Below are positions 24,657 to 32,493 of a DNA stretch of 64,000 nucleotides, one piece after another. The notes under the pieces are model-generated. The model was not told where the DNA came from. It saw only the letters and a list, made by a program, of their open reading frames with translations, and did no database searches. The position numbers and the translations under genes were made by a program. Each line of letters begins with the position of its first letter. The stretch's first letter is position 1. Origin of the DNA: Kribbella aluminosa (lineage in GTDB: Bacteria > Actinomycetota > Actinomycetes > Propionibacteriales > Kribbellaceae); contig NZ_JAGINT010000002.1 in the NCBI RefSeq assembly GCF_017876295.1, positions 3,906,001 to 3,970,000 of the forward strand. The letters are read 5' to 3'.

Positions 24657-26600
24657 TCAGAGGACGGTGATCACGATCGTGCTGCCGGGTTTCACCTTCT
24701 GGCCGGGACCGGGGTTCTGCGCGGCGACGATGTTCAGGCCGAGGTTGAACGGCGCCGTCTGGACGGTGACCTTGAAACCGGCGCCGGTGAGGATCTGCTG
24801 CGCCTCGGCGGTGGTCTTCTTCTTCACGTTCGGTACGTCGACCAGCGGCGGCCCGAGCGAGACGACCAGCGCGACCTTGTCCTTGGCGAACAGGGTGCCG
24901 TTGTTCGGCGTCTGGCTGATCACAGCGCCCTCGGGGACCTTCTCGTCGTACTGCGTGCTGCGCGTGACGACGAACCCGAGCTTCTTCAGGTCCTTGTTCG
25001 CGTCCCGGTACGGCTTGCCGGTCAGATCGGGAACGCCGATCGGCCGTTTGCCCTTGCTGACCGCGAAGTTCACCGCGGTCCCGGGCTTCACGACCGTGTT
25101 GAACTTCGGGCTGATCGCGATCACCCGCCCCTGCGGGACGGTCTCGTCGTACTGCTCGGTGATCTGCCCGGTGATCAGCTTGATCGGCGACAGCGCCTGC
25201 TGCGCCGCGTCCAGCTGCAGGCCGACGAGCTGCGGCACCCGGTACCGCTCGGGTCCCTTCGAGACGGTGAGGCCGATGTCGCCGTTCTTCCGGATCCGGT
25301 CGCCCGGCGCCGGATCGGTACGCATCACCTCGCCCTTGCGGATGTCCTCCGAGAAGTCCTGGTTGTCCAGGCTCGTCTTCAGCCCGGCCTTCTCCGCCGC
25401 GGCCGCGGCCGCCGCGGGCTCCATCCCCACGAGCGACGGCGTGGTCGTGTAGCGGTGGATGCCGTAGTACCAGGCGGCGGTCCCGATGCCGACCGCCAGC
25501 ACCAGGATCACGATCAGCGCGATCGGCCCGCGCGATCTGCGCCGCGGTGGCGTCGGCGTTTTCACCGGTGGCTCGGCGGGAGCGCCCGTTGGCCGCCCGT
25601 GCTCGACCGGTACGACGATCGTCTCGTGCCGGATCGGCTCGCCGCGCGTGTACCCGTCGTCGTACCCGCTGTCCTGCCGGATCTGCTGGATCGGCACGGT
25701 CAGGTCGCCGGTCAGCTCCGGGTCGTCCGGCAGCCCCTCGCCGAGCGCGCTGCGGACCCGGTGCACCTGCCGGCTGAACACCCGCGCGTCGGTCGGCCGC
25801 AGATCCCGGTCCCGCGCCGTGGCACGCTGCACGAGCGCATCGACGTACGGCGGGATCCCGGGCTGCTCGAGCGACGGCGGCGGTACGTCGTTGTGGACGT
25901 GCGCGTAGGCGACCTGGATGGGCGTGTCGCCGGAGTGCGGCTTGTTGCCGGTGAGCATCTCGTACAGCAGGATGCCCGCCGAGTACACGTCCGACCGGGC
26001 GTCGGCGCTGCCGTCGGTGACCAGCTCGGGCGCCAGGTACGACACCGTGCCCATCAGCAGGCCCTGGGTGGCGGTGTTGCCGCTGGCGCTGACCGCGCGG
26101 GCCAGGCCGAAGTCGGCGACCTTCACCGTGCCCTTGTCGGAGATCAGCACGTTCTCAGGCTTGATGTCGCGGTGCACGATGCCCGCGTCGTGGGCGGCCG
26201 AGAGCGCGGACAGGACCGGGGTCAGCAGGTCCAGCGCGCGGGCGGGGGAGAGCGGGGCCTCCTCGCGGATGATGTCCCGCAGCGTGCGGCCGGGGACGTA
26301 CTCCATCGCCAGGAACAGCGTGCCGTCGTCGTCGCCCTGGTCGAAGACGGCCACCACATTCGGGTTGGACAGCTTGGCGGCGGCCCGGGCCTCGGCCACG
26401 AACCGGCGGGTGAACTGGGCGTCGTCACCGAGCCCGTCGTGCATCACCTTGAGCGCGACGGTCCGGTCCAGCCGCATGTCGAGCGCCTGGTAGACGGTGG
26501 CCATCCCGCCCTTCGCGACGCGCGCGCCCACGCGGTACCGACCGTCGAGCACGCGCCCGACGAGGCGGTCGCTGACCTGCGTGTCCACGTCGTCCGTCAC
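24657..26600 (-). CDS. PASTA-domain serine/threonine protein kinase
   Basis: A 647-residue Hanks-type kinase. The kinase domain (about 10-275) shows VAKGGMATVYQALDMRLDRT, VALKVM, the catalytic loop HRDIKPENVLISD, DFGLARA and APELV. A Pro/Arg linker leads to one membrane span (IALIVILVLAVGIGTAAWYY). About four extracellular PASTA repeats follow, each ending VSKGP or VSLGP-like, expected to sense peptidoglycan fragments. The GTG at 26600 was chosen as the first codon with similarity. Its position between class II DAHP synthase and polyprenyl synthase matches mycobacterial pknL, but PknL lacks PASTA repeats, so I assign no symbol. Confidence 0.9.
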   Translation of the reverse strand: MTDDVDTQVSDRLVGRVLDGRYRVGARVAKGGMATVYQALDMRLDRTVALKVMHDGLGDDAQFTRRFVAEARAAAKLSNPNVVAVFDQGDDDGTLFLAMEYVPGRTLRDIIREEAPLSPARALDLLTPVLSALSAAHDAGIVHRDIKPENVLISDKGTVKVADFGLARAVSASGNTATQGLLMGTVSYLAPELVTDGSADARSDVYSAGILLYEMLTGNKPHSGDTPIQVAYAHVHNDVPPPSLEQPGIPPYVDALVQRATARDRDLRPTDARVFSRQVHRVRSALGEGLPDDPELTGDLTVPIQQIRQDSGYDDGYTRGEPIRHETIVVPVEHGRPTGAPAEPPVKTPTPPRRRSRGPIALIVILVLAVGIGTAAWYYGIHRYTTTPSLVGMEPAAAAAAAEKAGLKTSLDNQDFSEDIRKGEVMRTDPAPGDRIRKNGDIGLTVSKGPERYRVPQLVGLQLDAAQQALSPIKLITGQITEQYDETVPQGRVIAISPKFNTVVKPGTAVNFAVSKGKRPIGVPDLTGKPYRDANKDLKKLGFVVTRSTQYDEKVPEGAVISQTPNNGTLFAKDKVALVVSLGPPLVDVPNVKKKTTAEAQQILTGAGFKVTVQTAPFNLGLNIVAAQNPGPGQKVKPGSTIVITVL

Positions 26601-26646
26601 TTGCGGTGCGCCGCCTCTCCCCAAACCGTTCTGGAGAGAGTGTAGA

Positions 26647-26662
26647 TAACGCCGCAGCGTTA
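26647..26662 (-). terminator. Hairpin after the LysM-transglycosylase gene
   Basis: TAACGC-CGCA-GCGTTA is a perfect 6-bp stem 12 nt beyond the stop of the LysM gene, before the kinase leader. There is no T-run. Confidence 0.4.
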
Positions 26663-26673
26663 CTGAGCCAGGC

Positions 26674-27609
26674 TCACCGCAGGGGGTCCCAGCCGCGTTC
26701 CAGCTGGGCCTTGATCCGGAGCACGTTGGTCACGTACGCCTTGGTGTCGGCGTACATGCCGTTCTTCTTCACCCCGCCGAGACCCTGGTAGTAGCCGGCC
26801 ACCGCGATGTCCAGCTTGGCGGCCCCGGTCAGGCGGCTGAGCAGTACGACGCCCGCGGTGACGTTGTCGTGCGCGTTCAGCAGGTCCAGATCGCGGCCGA
26901 CGATCCGGGAGGCGAACCGGCCGGTGGACGGGATCACCTGCATGGCGCCGATCGCGTTCGCGGGGGAGACCACGCGCTGCTTCCAGCCGGACTCCTGCCA
27001 CGCGACGGCGAGCGCGAGCTGCGGGTCGACTCCGTACCGCTTCGACGCACTCACGATCAGTGACCGCATCTGGGTCCGGGTCGGCTGCTTGCGCTGCTTC
27101 AGGATCGCCCGGTTGCGGTTCGCCTGGGCGACGATGTGGTCCGCGTACGTGCGGCCGGCGAACGTGTTGTCGGTCCGCGCCTTGGGCCGGATCTTCACCG
27201 GGACCTGCAGTGACTTGCCGGCGAAGATCGGGTCGCTCGGCTTCAGCTTGTTGGCGGCGAGCAGGTTCGCCTGGGAGCAGTTGAAGCGCTTCGCGATCCC
27301 GGAGATCGTGTCGCCGGACTTCACGACGTACGTCACCCGGCCGAGCTGTGACCGCTTCGCCGGTGTCTCCGCGGTGCTGGTCGCGGGCACCTTGAGGACC
27401 TCGCCGGCGTAGATCGCGTTGCCATTGCCCGGGAGCTTGTTCAGCGCGACCAGGTTACTGACCGTGGTGCCGTAGCGGCCGGCGATGTGGCTGAGGGTGT
27501 CACCCTGCTTGACCTTGTAGGCGCCGAGCCCCGGCGAGCCCGCGGTGATCACGGCCGCGGCCAGCACCGGGACCGCGATCCCGGTCAGGATCCGAACAAC
27601 GTTGCGCAT
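26674..27609 (-). CDS. Secreted lytic transglycosylase with two LysM domains
   Basis: A 311-residue exported cell-wall enzyme. The N-terminal signal is ILTGIAVPVLAAAVITAG. Two LysM peptidoglycan-binding domains follow (KVKQGDTLSHIAGRYGTTVS and VVKSGDTISGIAKRFNCSQA). An SLT transglycosylase domain comes next, with catalytic Glu in AVAWQESGWKQRVVSPANAI and GAMQVIPSTG, ending GYYQGLGGVKKNGMYADTK. It would cleave glycan strands to anhydro-muropeptides. The ATG at 27609 has GGGGAG upstream; a longer open frame to 27669 lacks signal-peptide form. It lies directly upstream of the PASTA kinase, which may sense its products. Confidence 0.9.
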   Translation of the reverse strand: MRNVVRILTGIAVPVLAAAVITAGSPGLGAYKVKQGDTLSHIAGRYGTTVSNLVALNKLPGNGNAIYAGEVLKVPATSTAETPAKRSQLGRVTYVVKSGDTISGIAKRFNCSQANLLAANKLKPSDPIFAGKSLQVPVKIRPKARTDNTFAGRTYADHIVAQANRNRAILKQRKQPTRTQMRSLIVSASKRYGVDPQLALAVAWQESGWKQRVVSPANAIGAMQVIPSTGRFASRIVGRDLDLLNAHDNVTAGVVLLSRLTGAAKLDIAVAGYYQGLGGVKKNGMYADTKAYVTNVLRIKAQLERGWDPLR

Positions 27610-27689
27610 TGCAACCAACTCCCCGTTGTAAACGTCACCTGACCCTATGTGCTGATGCTGATGTGACAACAGGTGCTGATGGGGTCAGT

Positions 27690-27714
27690 GTTACGCCTGT
27701 AACGTAAAGGTTAC
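27690..27714 (-). promoter_or_regulatory. Alternating GTTAC/GTAAC boxes upstream of the LysM gene (MtrA-like)
   Basis: GTTAC (27690-27694), GTAAC (27699-27703) and GTTAC (27710-27714) form two overlapping inverted pairs about 80-105 bp upstream of the LysM-transglycosylase start. Repeated GTAAC half-sites are a feature of actinobacterial MtrA targets, which often are cell-wall hydrolase genes. The regulator is inferred only. Confidence 0.45.
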
Positions 27715-27788
27715 AATTCAACGCTGAACTACATTGTTGTCGTTCACAATCATTCCGGTTGCTGACGGCAACTGTGCCGATCTGTGCG

Positions 27789-28916
27789 TCAGCGGACGAA
27801 CCGACTGACCAGGAAGGGTTTTGCGACGTCCGGGAGCGTCCCGGTGCGGATGGTGTCGGCCAGCACCTGTGCGGTGACCGGCGTCAGCAGGACGCCGTTC
27901 CGGTAGTGGCCGGTTGCCCAGAGCAACCGATCCAGGCCGGACGGGCCGAGCACCGGCGCGTTGTCCGGCGTCGCGGGCCGCAGACCCGCGATCGTCTCGA
28001 CCAGCTCCAGCTCGTCGATGATCGGCAGCACCGTCCGCGCATCGCGGAGCAGGTTGAACACGCCGCCGGCGAGCACGCGGGTGTCGTAGCCGAGCTCGGT
28101 ACTCGTCGCACCGACCACCAGCTCGCCACCTGGCCGCGGTACGAGATACACCGAGAAGCCGCGGGCAGTCGCCCGTACGGTGTGCTGCAGCGCCGGGCGG
28201 TACGCCTCGGGAACCCGCAAGCGCAGTACCTCGCCCTTCACCGGACGTACCGATGGCCGCAGTTCTTCCGGTACGCCGTCCAGCTGCGACGACCACGGCC
28301 CCGCCGCCACGACGATCTGCCCCGCGTCCACCGTGTCGCCGTTGTCGAGCTGTACGCCGGTTGCCGTCGTACCGGAGGTGATGACCCGCGTCACGCGCCG
28401 CCGGATCAGCTCGACGCCGGACAGCTCAAGGGCCTTCAAAAGTGTCGCGAGGGCCTGCCTGTTGTCGACGGAGTGATCACCTGGGACCCACACGCCGCCG
28501 GAGACCCCTGTGGCGAGCATGGGCTCGCGGCGGCGGGCGTCCCGACCGGACAGCTCCTCCACCTCCAGGCCGAGCCGCCGCTGGTAGTCCGCGACGCGGC
28601 GGAGCACTGCCATGTCGTCGACGTCGTACGCGACCGAGAGGGTGCCGGTCTGGTATAGCCCGGCCGGTTGCCCGGTCAGCTGCTCCAGCTCGGCGGCGAA
28701 GGCGGGCCACGCGTCGACCGAGGCAAGGTTGAGCGCGAGCAGGTCGTCCTCGCCGAACTCCACCTCGGTGACCGGGGCCAGCATGCCGGCCGCGACGTAC
28801 GACGTCTGCGCGCCAGGAGTCGGGTCGCACACGGTGACCTGAAGGCCGTCCACGGCCAGCCGCCACGCTGTCGCCAGCCCGATCAGTCCGCCACCTATCA
28901 CCACTACATCAGGCAT
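27789..28916 (-). CDS. thiO: Glycine oxidase
   Basis: A 375-residue FAD-dependent amine oxidase of the ThiO group, making iminoglycine for the thiazole ring of thiamine. The N-terminal dinucleotide motif is VVVIGGGLIGLATAWRLA, followed by TSYVAAGMLAPVTE. The substrate-binding core has SGGVWVPGDHSVDNRQAL, VVAAGPWSSQL, RPVKGEVLRL and a late IAGLRPATPDNAPVLGPSG with ATGHYRNGVLL. Divergent from thiE with only 42 bp between. The start at 28916 is supported by a -10 box (TAGGGT) 6 nt upstream. Confidence 0.92.
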   Translation of the reverse strand: MPDVVVIGGGLIGLATAWRLAVDGLQVTVCDPTPGAQTSYVAAGMLAPVTEVEFGEDDLLALNLASVDAWPAFAAELEQLTGQPAGLYQTGTLSVAYDVDDMAVLRRVADYQRRLGLEVEELSGRDARRREPMLATGVSGGVWVPGDHSVDNRQALATLLKALELSGVELIRRRVTRVITSGTTATGVQLDNGDTVDAGQIVVAAGPWSSQLDGVPEELRPSVRPVKGEVLRLRVPEAYRPALQHTVRATARGFSVYLVPRPGGELVVGATSTELGYDTRVLAGGVFNLLRDARTVLPIIDELELVETIAGLRPATPDNAPVLGPSGLDRLLWATGHYRNGVLLTPVTAQVLADTIRTGTLPDVAKPFLVSRFVR

Positions 28917-28922
28917 GCCGCA

Positions 28923-28928
28923 ACCCTA
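28923..28928 (-). promoter_or_regulatory. -10 box TAGGGT for thiO (leaderless)
   Basis: On the minus strand TAGGGT ends 6 nt before the thiO ATG. The 42-bp thiO/thiE gap is too short for a TPP riboswitch, so both genes probably have leaderless mRNAs. A CAGGCT box near 28948 may serve thiE. Confidence 0.5.
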
Positions 28929-28958
28929 CGTCTGGCCGGTCATGGCAGGCTTTGGGGT

Positions 28959-29600
28959 GTGACTGACCACACCGACCGCCTCGCGGATGCCCGGCTGTAC
29001 CTGTGCACGGACGCGCGGGAGAAGCAGGGCGATCTCGCTCAGTTCCTGGACGCCGCGCTGGCCGGTGGCGTGGACATCGTGCAGCTCCGGCAGAAGGAGA
29101 TGGAGGCCGCGGACGAGCTGGCCGCGCTGGAGGTGTTCGCGGACGCCTGCAAGCGGCACGGCAAGCTGCTGGCGGTCAACGACCGTGCGGACCTCGCCTT
29201 CGCGGCAGGCGCCGACGTGCTGCACCTGGGGCAGCGTGACCTGCCGGTGCACGCGGCCCGGGCGATCGTCGGGCCGGGGCCGATCGTCGGGCGTTCGACG
29301 CACTCGTTCAGCCAGGTGAACGCCGCGGTCGACGAGGTCGGTTCGGACTACTTCTGCGTCGGGCCGACCTGGGCCACGCCGACGAAGCCTGGCCGCCAGG
29401 CGGCCGGGCTGGAGCTGGTGTCGTACGCCGCGGGCCGCCGGCAGTCGAAGCCCTGGTTCGCGATCGGCGGTATCGACCTGGAGCGGCTGGACGAGGTGCT
29501 CGAGGCCGGCGCGACCCGTGTGGTCGTGGTCCGCGCGATCACCGAGGCGGACGACCCGGGCGCGGCGGCGGCCGGGTTCAGCCGGAGGCTCAGCAGGTGA
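28959..29600 (+). CDS. thiE: Thiamine-phosphate synthase
   Basis: A 213-residue TIM-barrel enzyme joining HMP-PP and thiazole phosphate to thiamine phosphate. Family blocks include YLCTDAREKQGDLAQFLDAA, DIVQLRQKE, LLAVNDRADLAFAAGADVLH, LGQRDLPVHAAR, GRSTHSFSQV, DYFCVGPTWATPTKPGR and FAIGGIDLERL. GTG start at 28959. It overlaps the secreted RNase gene by 4 nt (GTGA), an odd partner for a thiamine gene. Confidence 0.93.
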   Translation: MTDHTDRLADARLYLCTDAREKQGDLAQFLDAALAGGVDIVQLRQKEMEAADELAALEVFADACKRHGKLLAVNDRADLAFAAGADVLHLGQRDLPVHAARAIVGPGPIVGRSTHSFSQVNAAVDEVGSDYFCVGPTWATPTKPGRQAAGLELVSYAAGRRQSKPWFAIGGIDLERLDEVLEAGATRVVVVRAITEADDPGAAAAGFSRRLSR

Positions 29601-30019
29601 TCAACAACCAGAAGACCGCGAAGATCGTCGCGGTCGTGGTGATCGCGATGCTGGTGATCACCCTGGCGGCCTCGCTGTTCGGGTGCTCCGCGGGCACCAA
29701 GCCGGCGTCCGTCGATCCGGCCAGTGGGCTCAAGTACGTCGCGGTCGCGGACCTGCCGAAGGAGGCGCAGGACACGCTGAAGCTGGTCGACCAGGGCGGG
29801 CCGTTCCCGTACAGCCGCGACGGCGTGGTGTTCGGCAACCTGGAGAAGATCCTGCCCAAGCACGACCGCGGCTACTACCACGAGTACACGGTGAAGACGC
29901 CGGGGGCGAAGGACCGCGGCGCCCGCCGGATCATCTCCGGGAACACGGGCGAGCGGTACTACACCGATGACCACTACAAGTCGTTCCGCCGGATCGCGGA
30001 GAACGGGGGCACGTCATGA
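29597..30019 (+). CDS. Secreted or membrane-tethered barnase-type ribonuclease
   Basis: A 140-residue guanyl-specific RNase of the barnase/RNase Sa group. The N-terminal hydrophobic segment (IVAVVVIAMLVITLAASLFG) is followed directly by Cys, so it could be a lipoprotein or an anchored protein. The mature part carries PFPYSRDGVVFGNLEKILP. The catalytic Glu is in YYHEYTVKTPG, the Arg in RGARRIISGNTGERYYTD, and the His in DDHYKSFRRI. All expected catalytic residues are present. It overlaps both thiE upstream (GTGA) and the barstar gene downstream (ATGA), so toxin and inhibitor are made from one mRNA. Confidence 0.88.
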   Translation: MINNQKTAKIVAVVVIAMLVITLAASLFGCSAGTKPASVDPASGLKYVAVADLPKEAQDTLKLVDQGGPFPYSRDGVVFGNLEKILPKHDRGYYHEYTVKTPGAKDRGARRIISGNTGERYYTDDHYKSFRRIAENGGTS

Positions 30020-30432
30020 GCAAGCTGAGTGCGCTACGGCCGGGGGTGTACCGCTGGCCGGATGCTCCCGGCGCCGACGACGTACGGCGGGAAGCTGCCG
30101 CCGCCGGGTTCGGGTTCGTGCTGCTGGACACCGGCGAGATCCACGACAAGACCGGGTTCCTGGACCTGTGCGCGACGGCGTTCGACCTGCCGCGCTGGTT
30201 CGGCCGGAACTGGGACGCGCTGGCCGACTCGCTGAGCGACCGCTCGACCGGCACTCCCGAGGTGGTGCTGTGGACCGGCATCCGGAACCTGCTCGAGCAC
30301 GACCACGACACCGTCGACGTCGCGCTGCAGATCTTCACCGAGGACACCACGAACTCCGGCCAGCTCCGGGTCCTGATCGCCGAGGCGAGCACGCCGGACC
30401 TGTTGAGCTCGTTGCCGCAAGTCAACTTTTGA
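30016..30432 (+). CDS. Barstar-family ribonuclease inhibitor
   Basis: A 138-residue barstar-like protein. The core reads GFVLLDTGEIHDKTGFLDLC then FDLPRWFGRNWDALADSLSD, the W-F-G-x-N-W-D-A-L signature of barstar, and ends LRVLIAEASTP. It should bind the RNase just upstream and block it in the cytoplasm. The start overlaps the RNase stop (ATGA). It converges on the polyprenyl synthase gene, 13 bp between stops. Confidence 0.88.
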   Translation: MSKLSALRPGVYRWPDAPGADDVRREAAAAGFGFVLLDTGEIHDKTGFLDLCATAFDLPRWFGRNWDALADSLSDRSTGTPEVVLWTGIRNLLEHDHDTVDVALQIFTEDTTNSGQLRVLIAEASTPDLLSSLPQVNF

Positions 30433-30445
30433 GACTGAGTCCGGC

Positions 30446-31513
30446 TTACAGGTTCCGCGAAGTGGCCGCGATCGCCAGGTCGGTGAGCGCCTTGCGGGCG
30501 GTGTCGTCGGCCAGCGGCGCCCGGTCGAGGGCGTCCAGCGCGTCCTCGGTGCGATCGGTGATCAGCTCCTCGCAGGCCTGGACGGCGCGGGAGTCCTGAA
30601 GGATCTCGCGGAGCAGCTGGATCTCGTCGTCGTCCAGGTCCGGACGCCCGAACAGCCGGTTGAACTCGGTCAGCTGGATCTCCGACGCGTGGTCGACGGC
30701 GTACGCGATCAGCACCGTCCGCTTGCCCTCGCGCAGGTCGTCCCCGGCCGGCTTCCCGGTGAGTGCCGGGTCGCCGAACACCCCGAGCAGGTCGTCCCGG
30801 AGCTGGAACGCCTCGCCGAGCGGCAGCCCGTAGCCGGACAGCGACGCGACCAGCCGGTCGTCCCCACCCGCCAGTGCGGCGCCGATGTGCAGCGGCCGCT
30901 CGATCGTGTACGTCGCCGACTTGTACCGCAGAACCCGCAGGGCGAGGTCCATGTCGGACTCGCCGCTGGCCTGCGCGACGAGGTCGAGGTACTGCCCGGC
31001 GGTCACCTCGACGCGTACTGCGTCGAAGTACTGCTCGGCCCGGGCCAGCGCCGCCGCGTCGAAGCCGGACGTGTGCAGCAGCTCGTCGGCCCAGATTAGG
31101 CACAGGTCGCCGAGCAGGATCGCGGCGCCGACCCCGAAACCGACCGGGTCACCGCCGCGCCCGGTCTTCTCGGCACGCTCGCGCTGCAGTGCTTCGAAGC
31201 GCCGGTGAGCGGCCGGCGCGCCCCGGCGTACGTCGGAGGAATCCATCACGTCGTCGTGCACCAGAGCACTGACGTGCAGCATCTCCAGGCTCGCCGCGGC
31301 GGTCAGGATCGGCAGCTCCGGATCACCGCCGGCGGCCCGGTAACCCCAGTAGCAGAACGACGGCCGCAGCCGCTTCCCGCCGCTGGTCGCGTCGCGCGCC
31401 GCCTGTACCTGCTCGGTCAGCTCCGGCCCGATCGCCGCCAGCCGCTGCTCCTGCCGGTCGAGGAACTCACTCAGCGCCTGCTGGATCCCGGCCGGAACGT
31501 CCACGTCATCCAC
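30446..31513 (-). CDS. Polyprenyl diphosphate synthase (trans-prenyltransferase)
   Basis: A 355-residue trans-isoprenyl diphosphate synthase. The first Asp-rich motif DD(x)2D appears as LVHDDVMDSSDVRRG and the second as FQLRDDLLGVFGDP. GGKRLRPSFCYWGY is the conserved binding block, and KSATYTIERPLHIGAAL the typical central helix. Divergent from metF, as idsA2 is in mycobacteria, it likely makes C15-C20 or longer prenyl diphosphate. The exact chain length is not readable. GTG start at 31513; a second in-frame GTG at 31504 is possible. Confidence 0.9.
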   Translation of the reverse strand: MDDVDVPAGIQQALSEFLDRQEQRLAAIGPELTEQVQAARDATSGGKRLRPSFCYWGYRAAGGDPELPILTAAASLEMLHVSALVHDDVMDSSDVRRGAPAAHRRFEALQRERAEKTGRGGDPVGFGVGAAILLGDLCLIWADELLHTSGFDAAALARAEQYFDAVRVEVTAGQYLDLVAQASGESDMDLALRVLRYKSATYTIERPLHIGAALAGGDDRLVASLSGYGLPLGEAFQLRDDLLGVFGDPALTGKPAGDDLREGKRTVLIAYAVDHASEIQLTEFNRLFGRPDLDDDEIQLLREILQDSRAVQACEELITDRTEDALDALDRAPLADDTARKALTDLAIAATSRNL

Positions 31514-31558
31514 GTCTCGGAGCGTAGTCGGTGGGCAGACGGCCAGGTTCACCGCGGG

Positions 31559-31564
31559 TAACCT
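31559..31564 (+). promoter_or_regulatory. -10 box TAACCT, leaderless start of metF
   Basis: TAACCT lies 7 nt before the ATG at 31572, with no ribosome site. Confidence 0.5.
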
Positions 31565-31571
31565 GAGGCGC

Positions 31572-32489
31572 ATGGCGAACGGACTTCCCTCGACGCTTCC
31601 CGGCGGTGCGCCGACGATCCGTGAACTGCTCGCGTCCGGGGAGCGGTCCTTCTCGTTCGAGTTCTTCCCACCGAAGACGCCCGAGGCGGAGGAGGTGCTG
31701 TGGCGCTCGATCCGCGAGATCGAGCAGCTCCGGCCGACGTTCGTCTCGATCACGTACGGCGCCGGCGGCAGCACCCGGGACGGCACCATCCGGGTCACCG
31801 AGCGGGTCGCGCAGGACACCTCGCTGACACCGCTCGGGCACCTGACCTGTGTCGCGCACTCCCGCGACGAGCTCCGCTCGGTGATCGGTGCGTACGCCGG
31901 ATCCGGCGTCCGGAACATGCTCGCGCTCCGCGGCGACCCGCCGGGCGGGCCGAGCCAGCCGTGGGTCGCGCATCCCGACGGGCTGAACCACGCGATCGAG
32001 CTGGTCGAGCTGATCCGTTCGCTCGGCGACTTCTGCGTCGGCGTCGCCGCCTTCCCGGACAAGCATCCGGAGGCGGTCTCGCGGGAGGCCGACGCGCAGG
32101 TGCTGGCCGCGAAGGCACAGGCCGGTGCGGACTATGCCATCACCCAGATGTTCTTCGGCGCCGACGACTACTTCCGGCTGGTCGACCGGGCGGCCGCGCT
32201 CGGCTGCGACATCCCGGTGCTGCCCGGCATCATGCCGGTGACGAACATCAAGCAGATCCAGCGGATGGCCGAGCTCACCGGCATGGCGCTGCCGGCGCCC
32301 GTCACCGACCGGCTGCACGCGGTCGAGGACGATCCGGCCGCGGTCCGCGAGGCCGGCATCGAGATCGCCACCGAGCTGTGCGAGCGCCTGCTCGCCGGCG
32401 GCGCACCCGGCATTCATTTCATTACCTTGAACAGATCCACCGCGACACGACAGGTCTTCCTCAACCTGCGCAGCTCCGTCGTATCCTGA
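31572..32489 (+). CDS. metF: 5,10-methylenetetrahydrofolate reductase
   Basis: A 305-residue flavin TIM-barrel enzyme reducing methylene-THF to methyl-THF for methionine synthesis. Signatures are FSFEFFPPKTPEAEE, FVSITYGAGGSTRDGT, THLTCV-type HLTCVAHSRDEL, NMLALRGDPPGG, VAAFPDKHPEA, KAQAGADYAITQMFFGADDY and PVLPGIMPVTN. Length is that of MetF. Divergent from the polyprenyl synthase. The next gene, a SixA-type phosphatase, begins 4 nt after the stop but has its own -10 box. Confidence 0.95.
   Translation: MANGLPSTLPGGAPTIRELLASGERSFSFEFFPPKTPEAEEVLWRSIREIEQLRPTFVSITYGAGGSTRDGTIRVTERVAQDTSLTPLGHLTCVAHSRDELRSVIGAYAGSGVRNMLALRGDPPGGPSQPWVAHPDGLNHAIELVELIRSLGDFCVGVAAFPDKHPEAVSREADAQVLAAKAQAGADYAITQMFFGADDYFRLVDRAAALGCDIPVLPGIMPVTNIKQIQRMAELTGMALPAPVTDRLHAVEDDPAAVREAGIEIATELCERLLAGGAPGIHFITLNRSTATRQVFLNLRSSVVS
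32482..32487 (+). promoter_or_regulatory. -10 box TATCCT inside the end of metF, for the gene at 32494
   Basis: TATCCT overlaps the metF stop codon and lies 6 nt before the ATG at 32494, which has no ribosome site. It suggests an internal leaderless promoter. Confidence 0.45.
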
Positions 32490-32493
32490 CGCA

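Noticed and set aside
27610..27788. c-di-AMP (ydaO-type) riboswitch ahead of the LysM hydrolase
   Set aside because: Such elements often precede wall hydrolases in actinobacteria, but I could not find the conserved core; the region has GTAAC boxes and small repeats instead.
28917..28958. TPP riboswitch for thiE/thiO
   Set aside because: The divergent gap is only 42 bp and holds two promoter-like boxes; there is no room for the riboswitch.
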